DNA of 64,000 nucleotides from Spartobacteria bacterium (GTDB taxonomy: Bacteria > Verrucomicrobiota > Verrucomicrobiia > Chthoniobacterales > UBA10450), in NCBI GenBank assembly GCA_003169975.1, contig PNAA01000046.1, positions 59,117 through 123,116 on the forward strand, read 5' to 3'. Under the pieces are notes generated by a model. The model made no database searches. It was given only the letters and a program-made list of their open reading frames with translations, and was not told the DNA's origin. A program made the translations under genes and the position numbers. Below, one piece after another: positions 46,337 to 56,023 of this stretch (within the stretch, counting starts at the first letter, position 1; every line of letters starts with the position of its first letter).

Positions 46337-47770
46337 ATGATAACTCAAGTTCGCCGGGATCGCGGTGTATCTCAACTCAGCCGGATGCTGCTGTTCGCGC
46401 TCGCCATCCTTGGCCTCGCACTCGGTAACGGAGCGGCCGCCGCTTCCGTCGACTGGCCAATGTACGGCTTCAACCTGCAACGGACCGGCGAGAACCCGTT
46501 CGAGTCGGTCCTCACTCCTGCTACGGTCGGCGGACTTCACGAACTGTGGAACTTCGACCTGGGTGCGGTCACGATCATGCAGCCAGTCATGGCGGTCGGC
46601 GTCATCGTTAACGGATCGTCGAAAGACCTTGTCTACATGGGGGCCGAGCACGGTGACCTCTACGCGATCGACGTGACCTCTGGCACGATGGTCTGGCACC
46701 AGAACCTCGGATCGCAGCACACCACTTGCCACGACATTCCGGACGCCGTCTTCGGAGTCAGCGGTTCACCGTCCCTCGACCGGATCAACAACCGGATGTT
46801 CGTCATGGGCGGCGACGGCAATATGTACGCGCTCGACCTCTCGACCGGCGCCACTCTCCCGGGCTGGCCGGTCGCCATTACCACCGATCCCGCCCACGAG
46901 CATTGCTACGGCGCCGTCAACGTGAGCAACGGCATCGCCTACGCGGAGATCGCCAGCTACTGCGACATCACGCCGTATCACGGCAAGGTAGTGGCCGTTA
47001 ACATCGCCACCCATAAGTCGGTGGCAACGTTCTTTCCGGCCGGCCCTCGCGTCAGCGGCGGCGGGATCTGGGGCCCGGGCGGAGTCTCGATCGATCCGGC
47101 GACCGGACACGTCTTCGCCGCAACAGGCAACGCGCTCACCAATCCGGAGAGCTATCGATATTGTGAGGACGTGGTCGAACTCTCGTCCCACCTCAAGGTG
47201 CTCGGCTCGAACTACCCCGGGTTGACGGGGAGCGACGTGGACTTCGGGGCTACTCCTATTCTCTATCAGCCGCCGGGTTGTCCGCCCCAGGTGGCTGCGA
47301 AGAACAAGACCGGCGTCCTTGTCACCTACGACCGCGGCAACGTCTCGGCCGGCCCCACCCAGCGGCTACAGGTCGCGAACATAAGCGACTATCAGTTCAA
47401 CGGCATCCCGGCGTGGTCGGACACGACCCATCTGCTCTACATCGGTAACTCTTCAAATTCCAACTCGGACATAACGAAGCATGGGATGTTGGCCTTCTCG
47501 GTCGACGCGAGCTGCCAGTTGCAACTCGCCTGGCAGACGAAAGTAGGACCGAACTTCGCGTCCGTCTCGCCGCCGAGCGTCGCCGGGGGCGTCGTCTACT
47601 ACGGGGACGGGCCGGACAGCCAGCTCCTTGCCTTTGACGCGACGACCGGGACGCAGCTCTGGTCGAGCGGCTCGACCATCAGCGGCGGGATTTACGGCGC
47701 GCCGACGATCGTCAACGGGCAGGTCTTCGTCGGCGCCTGGGACGGCAAGCTCCACGCCTTCGGGCTGTAG
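46337..47770 (+). CDS. PQQ-binding-like beta-propeller protein (exported)
   Basis: A 477-residue exported protein. The signal peptide (LLFALAILGLALGNGAAAA) is followed by WPMYGFNLQRTGENPF and repeated propeller blades (LYAIDVTSGTMVWHQNLG; MYALDLSTGATLPGWPV; LLAFDATTGTQLWSSG; ending GAWDGKLHAFGL). These are PQQ-like repeats, as in quinoprotein dehydrogenases and BamB; no catalytic Asp and PQQ-binding disulfide are identified. No exact 9-bp repeat copy occurs in its 1.4 kb, and its heavy use of GTC/GAC-type codons looks unlike the neighbours. Origin by transfer is possible. Confidence 0.78.
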   Translation: MITQVRRDRGVSQLSRMLLFALAILGLALGNGAAAASVDWPMYGFNLQRTGENPFESVLTPATVGGLHELWNFDLGAVTIMQPVMAVGVIVNGSSKDLVYMGAEHGDLYAIDVTSGTMVWHQNLGSQHTTCHDIPDAVFGVSGSPSLDRINNRMFVMGGDGNMYALDLSTGATLPGWPVAITTDPAHEHCYGAVNVSNGIAYAEIASYCDITPYHGKVVAVNIATHKSVATFFPAGPRVSGGGIWGPGGVSIDPATGHVFAATGNALTNPESYRYCEDVVELSSHLKVLGSNYPGLTGSDVDFGATPILYQPPGCPPQVAAKNKTGVLVTYDRGNVSAGPTQRLQVANISDYQFNGIPAWSDTTHLLYIGNSSNSNSDITKHGMLAFSVDASCQLQLAWQTKVGPNFASVSPPSVAGGVVYYGDGPDSQLLAFDATTGTQLWSSGSTISGGIYGAPTIVNGQVFVGAWDGKLHAFGL

Positions 47771-47851
47771 CCCAGCTCTCCTGATCTGGGAAAAGCCATT
47801 CGGCTGACGAAGCCTTCGCTTCGCCCGCCCTGTTGCTTCATGAACTAGCCG

Positions 47852-48070
47852 CTACTGACCACCGGCCCGGCTGACATCCGGATCAAGCTGCTGGAGGGCC
47901 CGGCCCGCTGAGACACGACCCGTATCATTCAGGTCGGCCTGGGTGTAAACCCTTTTCGTCGGGTCGTTGGTGAGCGATCCGTTCCTGGCGGTCGGCGCCT
48001 GCGTCTGACAGCCGGCCAGCGTGCCCAATACGCCAGCTAATGCGATTGCGAAACAGAAGTGAGTTTTCAT
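47852..48070 (-). CDS. Small hypothetical lipoprotein
   Basis: A 72-residue lipoprotein starting MKTHFCFAIALAGVLGTLAGC; lipobox at LAGC. A short mature domain contains RVYTQADLNDTGRVSAGRALQQLDPDV. Similar small lipoproteins are common in Verrucomicrobia but their function is unknown. The first residues MKTH are shared with the leader peptides at 50111-50215 and 52380-52479. Confidence 0.65.
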   Translation of the reverse strand: MKTHFCFAIALAGVLGTLAGCQTQAPTARNGSLTNDPTKRVYTQADLNDTGRVSAGRALQQLDPDVSRAGGQ

Positions 48071-48160
48071 CGCTTAAAGAATACGTCGTACCGCGGGTTC
48101 CTTCAACTTCGGTCTGAACGGAACGCTTGACGATTGACGGCGGCGGCTCACACTGCCGGC

Positions 48161-48652
48161 ATGATGTCGCTACGAAATATTCTGGCTGTGTCCGCGATCT
48201 GGCTCGCCACCTCCGCCATGGCATTGGCGGGCGACAGCGCGAGCGGGTCGATTACCTTCAAGACCGGCAAGGGCGCGGTGAAATACGGATGGCTCGTGCG
48301 CGGCCCGGACGAGATGGATCCGAGCAAAACCGTCCTGCGGATTTACCTCTCGAGCGTCGACATCGGCGCGAAAATCAAAGCGTGCAAAGCTCTCTCCTGC
48401 GCCGACAACGCAATGCATGACGGCGCGATGGTCGACTTCAGTGATGCCCGCCATCTCGCCTATGCCGTGCGGTTGAATGGCGAACTCCTGCAATACTCCG
48501 GCGGCACCGACGGCGAACCCTTCACCCTCACCACCAGTGAGCCAAACCACCTCGTCGGCAAATTGCACATCGACGATACCGCGGCCGACGGGGCCAAAGT
48601 CGACGCCACCTTCGATCTCACCCTTCTGAACACGTTCACGACCGTTCGTTAG
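48161..48652 (+). CDS. Hypothetical exported protein
   Basis: A 163-residue protein starting at ATG 48161 (or 48164). Signal peptide LAVSAIWLATSAMALAG, mature beta-rich domain (SITFKTGKGAVKYGWLVRG; CKALSCADNAMHDGAMVDF). No family is recognised. The TAG stop lies in an exact copy of the 9-bp repeat (48646-48654), the last dense-region copy. Confidence 0.62.
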   Translation: MMSLRNILAVSAIWLATSAMALAGDSASGSITFKTGKGAVKYGWLVRGPDEMDPSKTVLRIYLSSVDIGAKIKACKALSCADNAMHDGAMVDFSDARHLAYAVRLNGELLQYSGGTDGEPFTLTTSEPNHLVGKLHIDDTAADGAKVDATFDLTLLNTFTTVR

Positions 48653-48703
48653 GCGAGCAGGCGCGCCGGCGAAAGCGAGTTTTCCTTTTCATCCTTCATC
48701 CTT

Positions 48704-50215
48704 TCAGGAGGTGGCCACAGCCCCCTCCGCCCAACGCTTCCAAAGGTAGATACCATTGATGATCCATGCGACCGGATTAAAGCTGAGAATCGTGAGTGTG
48801 ATCCAGGCCCAGTGGTGACGCTGAGCGAAGAACCAGGCGAGGACCGCGTAAATGAGGCCGCAAACGATCACGGCGCCGCTGCCGGCTTCAAGCATGAGGC
48901 CAAGAATAAGACCGCCGACGATGGTCATCATGCTGAAGTAATATCCCCAGCGGTATGGCCTCTTCCCGGGATTGCCCTGCTGGAAACGACGATTGAAAAC
49001 CAGGGCGAGGACAATTGGCGCGATCAGAACGAGGGCGATAACCGCGAAAATAATGAGAGTGGGTGGGATCGTGCTCGCAGAACTCGCGCTCGGATTGCCA
49101 ACGATCGGCGGGATTTCGTTCTTATCTCCCACCATGATGATCACTTTTCCTCGCGCGTGGCCTTTTTCCAGATACCGGATCGCCGCCGGGAGATCACGCA
49201 ACGGGTAAAGCCGGTCGATGACCGGTGTCACCTTCCCGGTCTGTATGAGATCGCCCAGGGCGGTCAGATCCTTTTGGTTCAGGTCCGCCAGCATCATGCC
49301 CATATCCTGGCTTACGAACGGCGCCAGCACGAGTCCCTTAATGACACTTGCCAGAGGACCGATCCACGGACTGTCGTTCACTCCTCCGCCGCCGATCAGG
49401 ACGTATTTCCCCTTGGGGTTTAAGACGCGCCTGCATTCCAGCATCGAATGGTTCCCAACGTTGTCGATAATCACGTCGTAATTCTGCCCGCTCCTGGTAA
49501 AATCCTCTTTCGTGTAATCGATGACATGATCCGCGCCGATCGATCGGACCATGTCTAGGTTCCTCGTGCTGCACACGCCGGTCACCTCCGCGCCAAACGA
49601 CTTGGCGATCTGCACCGCGAACGTGCCCACACCGCCCGACGCGCCGTTGATCAAGACCTTCTGCCCCGCCAGAACGTGTCCCTTGTCGCGCAGACCCTGC
49701 AAGGCGGTGATGGCCGCGATGGGGAGAGAAGCCGCCTGCTCAAACGTCACGCCGGCCGGTTTCAGCACGATCGCTCGATCCGCAAGCGCACACACGTACT
49801 CGCCGAAGGCCCCGGTCTTTCCGCCGAATACTTCGTCGCCCGGTTTGAACTGCGTGACCTTCCTGCCGACCGCTTCAACCGTCCCTGAGTAGTCCACACC
49901 GAGCCGTGTGACCGTCGGTTTGAATAGCCCGGCCCCAAATATGCGAATGAGATAGGGCGTGCCTTCCATGTAATGCCAGTCAAGCGGATTGACCGAAGCC
50001 GCGCGCACTTTGACCAGGACCTGGTTGTCATTCGGAACCGGCTTTGCGATTTCTTCCAGCCGAAGAACATCGGGAGAACCATAGTTGTGATATACGATGG
50101 CTTTCATTGTAGCCCGGGGCGGTGACCCCGGACTCGGTTCCTGGCCGAGCGCCGCGACTGTGAGCAAAAGCGCAACCGCGATTGTAGCGATCAAAGTTTG
50201 TGAATGTGTTTTCAT
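48704..50215 (-). CDS. Zinc-less MDR quinone oxidoreductase with leader and C-terminal membrane domain
   Basis: A 503-residue fusion. It starts with a repeated signal sequence (MKTHSQTLIATIAVALLLTV... to LGQEPSPG), then an alcohol dehydrogenase/quinone oxidoreductase domain (MKAIVYHNYGSPDVLRLE, Rossmann NGASGGVGTFAVQIAKSFGAEVTGV). After residue 370 come three or four membrane segments (TLIIFAVIALVLIAPIVLAL; GGLILGLMLEAG; VCGLIYAVLAWFFA). No zinc ligands are seen, as in NADPH:quinone reductases. It would face the periplasm if exported, which is odd for an NADPH enzyme. Two shorter paralogues lie at 53151 and 55043. Confidence 0.75.
   Translation of the reverse strand: MKTHSQTLIATIAVALLLTVAALGQEPSPGSPPRATMKAIVYHNYGSPDVLRLEEIAKPVPNDNQVLVKVRAASVNPLDWHYMEGTPYLIRIFGAGLFKPTVTRLGVDYSGTVEAVGRKVTQFKPGDEVFGGKTGAFGEYVCALADRAIVLKPAGVTFEQAASLPIAAITALQGLRDKGHVLAGQKVLINGASGGVGTFAVQIAKSFGAEVTGVCSTRNLDMVRSIGADHVIDYTKEDFTRSGQNYDVIIDNVGNHSMLECRRVLNPKGKYVLIGGGGVNDSPWIGPLASVIKGLVLAPFVSQDMGMMLADLNQKDLTALGDLIQTGKVTPVIDRLYPLRDLPAAIRYLEKGHARGKVIIMVGDKNEIPPIVGNPSASSASTIPPTLIIFAVIALVLIAPIVLALVFNRRFQQGNPGKRPYRWGYYFSMMTIVGGLILGLMLEAGSGAVIVCGLIYAVLAWFFAQRHHWAWITLTILSFNPVAWIINGIYLWKRWAEGAVATS
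50111..50215 (-). repeat. Repeated leader-peptide cassette, copy 1
   Basis: The first 35 codons of the quinone oxidoreductase at 48704. It is related in DNA and protein to 52380-52479 and 59345-59434, including the bases around the ATG (TCTTATG-A) and the end LAQ/LGQEPSPG. Contains a GTAGCCCGGGGC-GGTGACCCCGG palindromic unit at 50107-50131. Confidence 0.7.
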
Positions 50216-50287
50216 AAGACTGAGGATTTGTGGTCTAACAATTTAAAATTGTGCGGCGTGAAGTGCTTCATTGGTTAAGCTTTGGAG

Positions 50288-52285
50288 TTAGGTTGCTGGA
50301 CTGTACTTGGCGATCAAAGCCTGGAAGCGAGGATCTTTGCGCAGTGGGTCCCAGCTTGGATCGAGCTTGAGCATTGGGACGGTGAGACCGTTTGGAACAA
50401 CCAGCAAATGATCGAGCAGTCGAAATGCTTCGTCGAACTCCCCGGTCCAGGCGTAAATCTGGGCGAGCGCAGCGGTTCCTTGCGGCCCATCAAACGCGTC
50501 TTGGGATTCGGGTAACAATTCGACTGCGCGCTTGCCTTCGGCGATAGCTTCCTGCTTTTGACCCAACGCCGCAAGGATGAGGCCGTGCTGCCCGTGTCGA
50601 GCTGGATCGGCGGGGGCCGCGCGCAACAGCTGGTCTGAGACGACGCGGGCGTGTTCAAGAGCCGTTCGAGCTTTCGCTTCATCGCCCTGAAGCAAGTAAA
50701 TCTGGCCTTCCAGGAAAGCTTTCGGGCAAGGCGCAGTGGTCGTGTTCGACAATACCTCGCCGCGAAATTGTTGCACGACCTGAAGCGCTTCGGGAAACTC
50801 CCGCTTTAGCCGCAGAACCCAAAACCGAGCCAATGTCATTAAACCATCCGGATCGGTTCCGGGCGGGACTGCAGGAAAAACTTTTTCAGCCACGCTAAGA
50901 TCGCCTTTCCATTGGATCGCCACGAATCCTTTAATTGCTCGCGCCTGAAACGATTGCGGCGATGCCGCAATGACGCGATCAACAATCTTGTCGGCGGCCT
51001 CGAAATCCCGCCGGGCCATGTAACTGAAACTAAGGTTCAGAAGGACATTTTGGTTTTTCGGATCGAGGGTGGCGGCCTTTTCCAAATTCACGGTTGATTC
51101 CGCCCACTTGCCCTGACGCCGTTGAATGGAGCCGATGGCCAGATAGGCCTGGGACTCGTTCGGCAGGCCGCGCCTGGCGATGTCAAATTCGGCCAGGGCG
51201 CGCTCGTAATCACGGTCGCCATAGTAGTAGGAGAAACCGAGAGCAAGGTGACCTTCGGGAAGGTCCGGCTGCAATCGCAGAGCCTCATCAGCGTTGAGAC
51301 GCGCTCTCTCCCGCCTGGCTGGTACCGGGTCGAAGCTATGATACACCCAGCTCTCCACCATGGAGAGACCGGCAAAGGCGAGGGAAAAGTTTGGATCGAG
51401 CTTGATCGCTTGTTCGAAAAGCGGCTCGGCTTTCAACGATGTATCACGGAACATGTCCTTCTGGCTGGCGTAATCGTGTGCCTGGACGAAGAGCAGATAG
51501 GCGTCCGGATTTTGGGTTGGACGGCGATCCAGACGCGCTTTTTCATTTGGAGAAAGCCTTGCCTGAAGAGCAGAAGCAATTTTTTGCGCGAGATCAGTTT
51601 GAATGGCGAATACGTCGGTTAAATCGCGGTCGTAATCCTCCGCCCAAATGTGCTCGTCGTTGTTGGCATTGATCAACTGCACGTTGACGCGCACCCGATT
51701 GCCGATGCGGCGAACGCTGCCTTCCAAAAGCGTGGCTACGCCAAGCGCTTTGCCAATGCCACGGGCGTTGCGCGTCCCGCTGCCGCGATACGACATGACC
51801 GACGTCCGCGAAATCACCTTCAAATCGCCGATCTTCGAGAGGTTTGTCAGAATATCGTCCTGCATGCCGTCAGCGAAATAGGCATTTTCCTTTTCATCGC
51901 TCAGATTTTCGAAGGGAAGCACTGCGATTGACTTGTCGATCTTGCGGGCGGAGCCCCGTGGCAAAAGGAAAAAACCTGCGGCTGCCGAAACGATCACGCC
52001 GGTTGCAGTAAGGACGATCATGTTGCGGCGAAGGTGCGTTTCGGCTGCGGTGCTCTTTGTCGCTTGAATTCCTTGTGGAGTGACGTCGTAGGCCCAGGCA
52101 AGAATCAATGCGATGGGAAATCCGATCAGTAAGAGCACCACCACCAAGCGGAATATCGAATTCGGCAATTCCCATGCCGGGAAAACTGCGGATCCGATCT
52201 GAATGATGAATCCTGCCGCAATGACATAGGCGGCCGCGACTCGATAAACTTTTCGACGCTGCAACTCCTCGAAAAAGCCGCTCAT
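50288..52285 (-). CDS. FlgO-like/TPR protein with N-terminal membrane anchor
   Basis: A 665-residue protein starting MSGFFEELQRRKVYRVAAAY (ATG, complement of 52283-52285). N-terminal membrane helices (YVIAAGFIIQIGSAVF; LVVVLLLIGFPIALILAW; VSAAAGFFLLP). Then a TolB/FlgO-like domain (KSIAVLPFENLSDEKENAYFADGMQDDILTNLSKIGDLKVISRTSV), followed by TPR repeats (NESQAYLAIGSIQRRQGKWAESTVNLEKAATLDPKN). This arrangement is common in Verrucomicrobia and is related to adenylate cyclase/CadC-like regulators, but lacks the cyclase domain. Function unknown. Confidence 0.78.
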   Translation of the reverse strand: MSGFFEELQRRKVYRVAAAYVIAAGFIIQIGSAVFPAWELPNSIFRLVVVLLLIGFPIALILAWAYDVTPQGIQATKSTAAETHLRRNMIVLTATGVIVSAAAGFFLLPRGSARKIDKSIAVLPFENLSDEKENAYFADGMQDDILTNLSKIGDLKVISRTSVMSYRGSGTRNARGIGKALGVATLLEGSVRRIGNRVRVNVQLINANNDEHIWAEDYDRDLTDVFAIQTDLAQKIASALQARLSPNEKARLDRRPTQNPDAYLLFVQAHDYASQKDMFRDTSLKAEPLFEQAIKLDPNFSLAFAGLSMVESWVYHSFDPVPARRERARLNADEALRLQPDLPEGHLALGFSYYYGDRDYERALAEFDIARRGLPNESQAYLAIGSIQRRQGKWAESTVNLEKAATLDPKNQNVLLNLSFSYMARRDFEAADKIVDRVIAASPQSFQARAIKGFVAIQWKGDLSVAEKVFPAVPPGTDPDGLMTLARFWVLRLKREFPEALQVVQQFRGEVLSNTTTAPCPKAFLEGQIYLLQGDEAKARTALEHARVVSDQLLRAAPADPARHGQHGLILAALGQKQEAIAEGKRAVELLPESQDAFDGPQGTAALAQIYAWTGEFDEAFRLLDHLLVVPNGLTVPMLKLDPSWDPLRKDPRFQALIAKYSPAT

Positions 52286-52326
52286 AGGAAGGAAATTAGA
52301 TACATCGCGCATCGCGATCATACAAT

Positions 52327-52479
52327 TCAATACAAATACGAGAGCGCGAGCCAGAGGACCGATCCACCGGCTATCAGCGGGGGAACGCTCGGACTCGGTG
52401 TCTGGGCCAGCGCTGCGCCTTTGAACAAAAGCGCGGCCGCGCAGAATGTAGTGATCAAGAGTTGCAGATGTGTTTTCAT
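52327..52479 (-). CDS. Small peptide with repeated leader and hydrophobic tail
   Basis: A 50-residue open frame: leader MKTHLQLLITTFCAAALLF...LAQTPSPSV followed by a short hydrophobic tail (AGGSVLWLALSYLY). It shares the leader cassette with 50111-50215 and 59345-59434, so it may be an exported peptide gene or a broken remnant of a larger gene. Not clearly a functional gene. Confidence 0.45.
   Translation of the reverse strand: MKTHLQLLITTFCAAALLFKGAALAQTPSPSVPPLIAGGSVLWLALSYLY
52380..52479 (-). repeat. Repeated leader-peptide cassette, copy 2
   Basis: Encodes MKTHLQLLITTFCAAALLF to LAQTPSPS. Related to the copies at 50111-50215 and 59345-59434 in DNA (GATCA, GTGTTTTCATAAGAA) and protein, including the sequence just before the ATG. 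Confidence 0.7.
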
Positions 52480-52601
52480 AAGAATGATGGTGCTGTGCCA
52501 GTCCGGTCGAAGATGCGCCGTGGCGTGCTTGGACCGGTCGTCAGAGTTTTGTTGTATTTTAAAGTTGGCCTCCGGCGTCGTTACCCATACCGCGCACACG
52601 A

Positions 52602-53108
52602 TCAGGTCATTTGCCCCAATGGCAGAAGAATAAGCCTAACGAATTGGAGGATGCCGGCTACGAGCTGCATGACGATCGTCGCGAAGAACGCCCAAAACGC
52701 GTTGAGGGCCACCATATTGTAAACTTGCAGCAGTGCTGCGGCCATCCCAACAATTCCCAGCCCATAGAAAAGCAACCGCGATGTGTCGGCCATCCCCAAT
52801 CCGCCAGATCGAATCGCACGCATCCCCTTCACCGTCGATATGCCGAACGGCACCGCAAAAGCGACCGAGAGACCGCTGCACGCGCGCCAGATCCAGGGTA
52901 GAGGAGGTTTCACGCTCAGAAGCAGCATGGCCGCGAGGCAGGCAAGCAGCGGAACCACAGAATTGCCCAGCAAAAGCCGGAGCCGCAATTTGTCGATCGG
53001 CGCCCATTCGTGCAGCGCACCGCTGCGGAAGGCGACGACTACGCTGGCGAATCCCGCCAGCGCCAGTGCCAGTTGTGACGCCGCGCTCAGAGCTTCACTC
53101 GGTTCCAT
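52602..53108 (-). CDS. Hypothetical membrane protein
   Basis: A 168-residue protein with four hydrophobic segments (ALALAGFASVVVAF; NSVVPLLACLAAMLLL; LLFYGLGIVGMAAALLQVYNM; IVMQLVAGILQFVRLILLPLG). No family is recognised. Close to the MDR cluster on the same strand. It holds the single exact 9-bp repeat copy of the right-hand region (52634-52642). Confidence 0.6.
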   Translation of the reverse strand: MEPSEALSAASQLALALAGFASVVVAFRSGALHEWAPIDKLRLRLLLGNSVVPLLACLAAMLLLSVKPPLPWIWRACSGLSVAFAVPFGISTVKGMRAIRSGGLGMADTSRLLFYGLGIVGMAAALLQVYNMVALNAFWAFFATIVMQLVAGILQFVRLILLPLGQMT

Positions 53109-53150
53109 AAGAGATCTGACTAAACATTCCTTTGATTGCGGATAGCCGCT

Positions 53151-54299
53151 TCACTTTTTGTTGTCCTGTTCCACAGTGATTACAATTTTTCCTCGCGCGT
53201 GTCCTTCTTCGAAATAGCGCATCGCCTCCGCGGTCTCGCTCAACTTGTAGGTTCGGTCGATGACGGGTGTCACCTTCCCCGTTTGCATGAGGTCGCTCAA
53301 CAACTTCAGATCCTCTTTGTCCAGTTTCGTAACATACCCGACGAACTTCTGACGGACGAACCGCGACAACAGATCCGCTTTGAAATTCCCAACAATACGC
53401 CCCCACGTTTCCGAGTGTAGTCCTGCTCCTCCGATTCCGGCAAGGACGCAGACGCCATTAGGAGTTAAGACGCGCCGGCGATCTGAGAAGGAGTGGTTGC
53501 CAACGTTGTCAAAAATCACGTCGTAACGCTGGTCACCTTTGGTGAAATCCTCCTTGGTGTAGTCAATGACGTGATCTGCGCCGATTGATCGGACAAGATC
53601 CATTTTCCCCGTACTGCATACGCCCGTTACCTCCGCGCCAAATGATTTCGCTATCTGGACAGCGAAAGTGCCGACGCCTCCCGTTGCGCCGTTGATCAGG
53701 ACCTTTTGCCCCGGCTGAATGTTACCTTTGCGAAGACCCTGCAAGGCGGTGAATCCCGCCCAAGCCACACAGCCCGCTTGTTCAAACGTCACATTAGCCG
53801 GCTTAATAACCAATGCTCGCTCGCGCGCACACGCATACTCCGCAAGAGAAGGACGAGCCACGCCAAAAACTTCGTCGCCCGCCTTGAACAGCGTCACGTT
53901 TTTGCCAACCGCTTCAACTTGGCCGGCCACATCGTTGCCTAGTCCTGTCTTCTCTGGTTTGCGCAGCCCGGACATCAGGCGAAGCGGCCACGGCCCTCGC
54001 ATCACGCCCGGATCGATAAAATTGAGGGAAGCCGCGCGAACTTTAATCAAGACTTGATCGTCATTCGGAACAGGCTTTTCAACGTCTTCAAACTTGAGAA
54101 CGTCAGGTGAACCATACTCGCAAAAACGAATGGCTTTCATCGGATTTGCCGGAGGACCGGCGTTGCGATCGCAGTCGTTAGTCGATCTCCAGTAGGCGAC
54201 GAACCCGACCAGGAACGCCAATATTAGCGCGACTAAAATCGCGCGAATACTCCACTTTAGAACACGCTTTACCGTCATAAATTGCGAGACAGAGATCAT
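53151..54299 (-). CDS. MDR-family quinone oxidoreductase with N-terminal membrane anchor
   Basis: A 382-residue protein. An N-terminal hydrophobic anchor (VKRVLKWSIRAILVALILAF) precedes MKAIRFCEYGSPDVLKFE, the start of the quinone oxidoreductase domain. NADPH Rossmann motif is NGATGGVGTFAVQIAKSFGAEV; SIGADHVIDYTKEDFTKGDQ follows. The ATG overlaps the stop of the DUF4386 gene by one base. Paralogue of 48704 and 55043. The anchor should hold the enzyme at the inner membrane. Confidence 0.82.
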   Translation of the reverse strand: MISVSQFMTVKRVLKWSIRAILVALILAFLVGFVAYWRSTNDCDRNAGPPANPMKAIRFCEYGSPDVLKFEDVEKPVPNDDQVLIKVRAASLNFIDPGVMRGPWPLRLMSGLRKPEKTGLGNDVAGQVEAVGKNVTLFKAGDEVFGVARPSLAEYACARERALVIKPANVTFEQAGCVAWAGFTALQGLRKGNIQPGQKVLINGATGGVGTFAVQIAKSFGAEVTGVCSTGKMDLVRSIGADHVIDYTKEDFTKGDQRYDVIFDNVGNHSFSDRRRVLTPNGVCVLAGIGGAGLHSETWGRIVGNFKADLLSRFVRQKFVGYVTKLDKEDLKLLSDLMQTGKVTPVIDRTYKLSETAEAMRYFEEGHARGKIVITVEQDNKK

Positions 54300-55012
54300 T
54301 ACGCGGGCGCGACCGGGAGCGCAGGTTGCTCCTTTTGTGATTGATCTTTAGCGCCCCAGATCACAAGCCAGATAAACGACAATTCGCCCGCTTGAAGAAT
54401 CATCGCGTACTGGCCAATCACACCCGCGTACGTTGGCAGAAAGAGGGACGCAGAGGAGCCAATCACATAGCCGCAGCCGGCAATTATTGCAAAGACACCG
54501 AGGACACCTGGGATAAAACCGGATCGCCAAATAAGTATGCCGAAGGGAAATAGCCACAGTCCCCAGAAGATTTGAGCGAGGACAAATCCCTGGCTGTGCA
54601 AGCGGAGAAAGAATAGGACTAGGGCGTCGCGCTGAGGCTGAGCGAAGCTGGATAAGAACTCGGGGCCACGGGCGAAGGTGATCGCGGCGAGATCGTTCAG
54701 GACGTTGAGATAGGAAATAGGAACGGAAATCAGCATCAGGACCAGCATCGCCCGAGCGTGTTTCCCACTCACGGCCTTGAACAAGCTGTAGAAAGCCAGG
54801 ACGGCGAAAATTACGATGGTCGAGGAGAACAATTCGCCGGCCATGCCGAGCCGGAGAAGGGCTTCGGAATTGCGGACATTGTTGGCCGTAGCGGCGGCGT
54901 CTCCGCGCACAATGAGCACACTGGGGACATAGAGAAGTGCAAAGGGAGCGGGCAGACCGTTTAAGAAATAGAGAGCGGCCGCTATCCTGGATTGTTTCTT
55001 TAGTGAGTTCAT
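54299..55012 (-). CDS. DUF4386 membrane protein, copy 1
   Basis: A 237-residue membrane protein of the DUF4386 type: ALYFLNGLPAPFALLYVPSVLIVRGDAAATANNV at the N-terminus, then ELFSSTIVIFAVLAFYSLF and FWGLWLFPFGILIWRSGFIPG. About six hydrophobic segments. Function unknown. It forms a two-gene unit with the oxidoreductase at 53151 and has a paralogue at 56195 with the same arrangement, so the pair was duplicated. Confidence 0.78.
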   Translation of the reverse strand: MNSLKKQSRIAAALYFLNGLPAPFALLYVPSVLIVRGDAAATANNVRNSEALLRLGMAGELFSSTIVIFAVLAFYSLFKAVSGKHARAMLVLMLISVPISYLNVLNDLAAITFARGPEFLSSFAQPQRDALVLFFLRLHSQGFVLAQIFWGLWLFPFGILIWRSGFIPGVLGVFAIIAGCGYVIGSSASLFLPTYAGVIGQYAMILQAGELSFIWLVIWGAKDQSQKEQPALPVAPA

Positions 55013-55042
55013 TGCATTGCGTTTCCGTGGTTAGATCGAGTT

Positions 55043-56023
55043 CTACTCCACAGTGATTACTATTTTTCCTCGCGCGTGTCCTTGATCGAAAACGCGGAAA
55101 GCCTCGGGGGCGTCACTTAATTTGCAGATCCGCTCGATGACCGGCCTGACCTTTCTCGCCTGAACGAGGTCGCCGAGCATGATGAGATCGTCGTTGCTCA
55201 CCTTGGTCATGTACTGGGCGAACTTTTGATCGGTGAATGATGACAATCCTCGCGCAATGAACAGATTACCCACGATGCGTCCGAGGGCCTGACCTTCTTT
55301 TACTCCGGCTCCGCCCATGCCGGCCAAAACGCAAATGCCTTTGGCAGTCAACACGCGACGGCGTTCGAAGAAGGAATGGTTGCAAACGTTATCAAAGATC
55401 ACGTCGTAATGCTGGTCGCTCTTGGTGTAATCTTCCTTGGTGTAATCGATGACGTGATCGGCGCCGATTGATCGGACAAGATCGACATTGCGTGTGCTGC
55501 AAACCGCCGTGACCTCTGCGCTAAAAGACTTGGCGATTTGTACGGCGAAAGTTCCTACGCCTCCGGTCGCGCCGTTGATCAAAACCTTCTGCCCGGGCTG
55601 AATCTTTCCCTCGCGCAGGCCCTGCAGCGCTGTGAGTCCGGCGAGCGGGATCGAAGCCGCTTGCTCAAAGGTGACGTTTGCTGGCTTCATGACCAACGCT
55701 CGCTCTAAAGTAACTGCACACTCGGCCAGCGCGCCGCGACAGATGCCGAAGACTTCGTCACCGGGTTTAAACTGCGTCACGTTCTTGCCAACCGCTTCAA
55801 TCTGGCCGGCGACATCACGGCCGAGCCGCGTGTCTCTTGGTTTGCGCAGTCCGAAAATCAAGCGATTAAACCATCCGTCGCGGATCATGTACGCATCCAG
55901 CGCATTGAGTGAAGCCGCCCGAACCTTGATCAAGACTTCATTGTCGTTCGGAACAGGCTTTTCAACGTCTTCAAATTTGAGAACGTCAGCGGAACCATAC
56001 TCGCAGTATACAATAGCTTTCAT
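55043..56023 (-). CDS. MDR-family quinone oxidoreductase with disrupted anchor
   Basis: A 326-residue soluble copy beginning MKAIVYCEYGSADVLKFEDV, with NGATGGVGTFAVQIAKSF. In its paralogue (53151) the domain is preceded in frame by a membrane anchor. Here the anchor-coding stretch is present upstream (56024-56190) but is split by a 35-bp insertion and frameshift. The catalytic domain could still be made as a soluble enzyme from the internal ATG at 56021-56023. Confidence 0.8.
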   Translation of the reverse strand: MKAIVYCEYGSADVLKFEDVEKPVPNDNEVLIKVRAASLNALDAYMIRDGWFNRLIFGLRKPRDTRLGRDVAGQIEAVGKNVTQFKPGDEVFGICRGALAECAVTLERALVMKPANVTFEQAASIPLAGLTALQGLREGKIQPGQKVLINGATGGVGTFAVQIAKSFSAEVTAVCSTRNVDLVRSIGADHVIDYTKEDYTKSDQHYDVIFDNVCNHSFFERRRVLTAKGICVLAGMGGAGVKEGQALGRIVGNLFIARGLSSFTDQKFAQYMTKVSNDDLIMLGDLVQARKVRPVIERICKLSDAPEAFRVFDQGHARGKIVITVE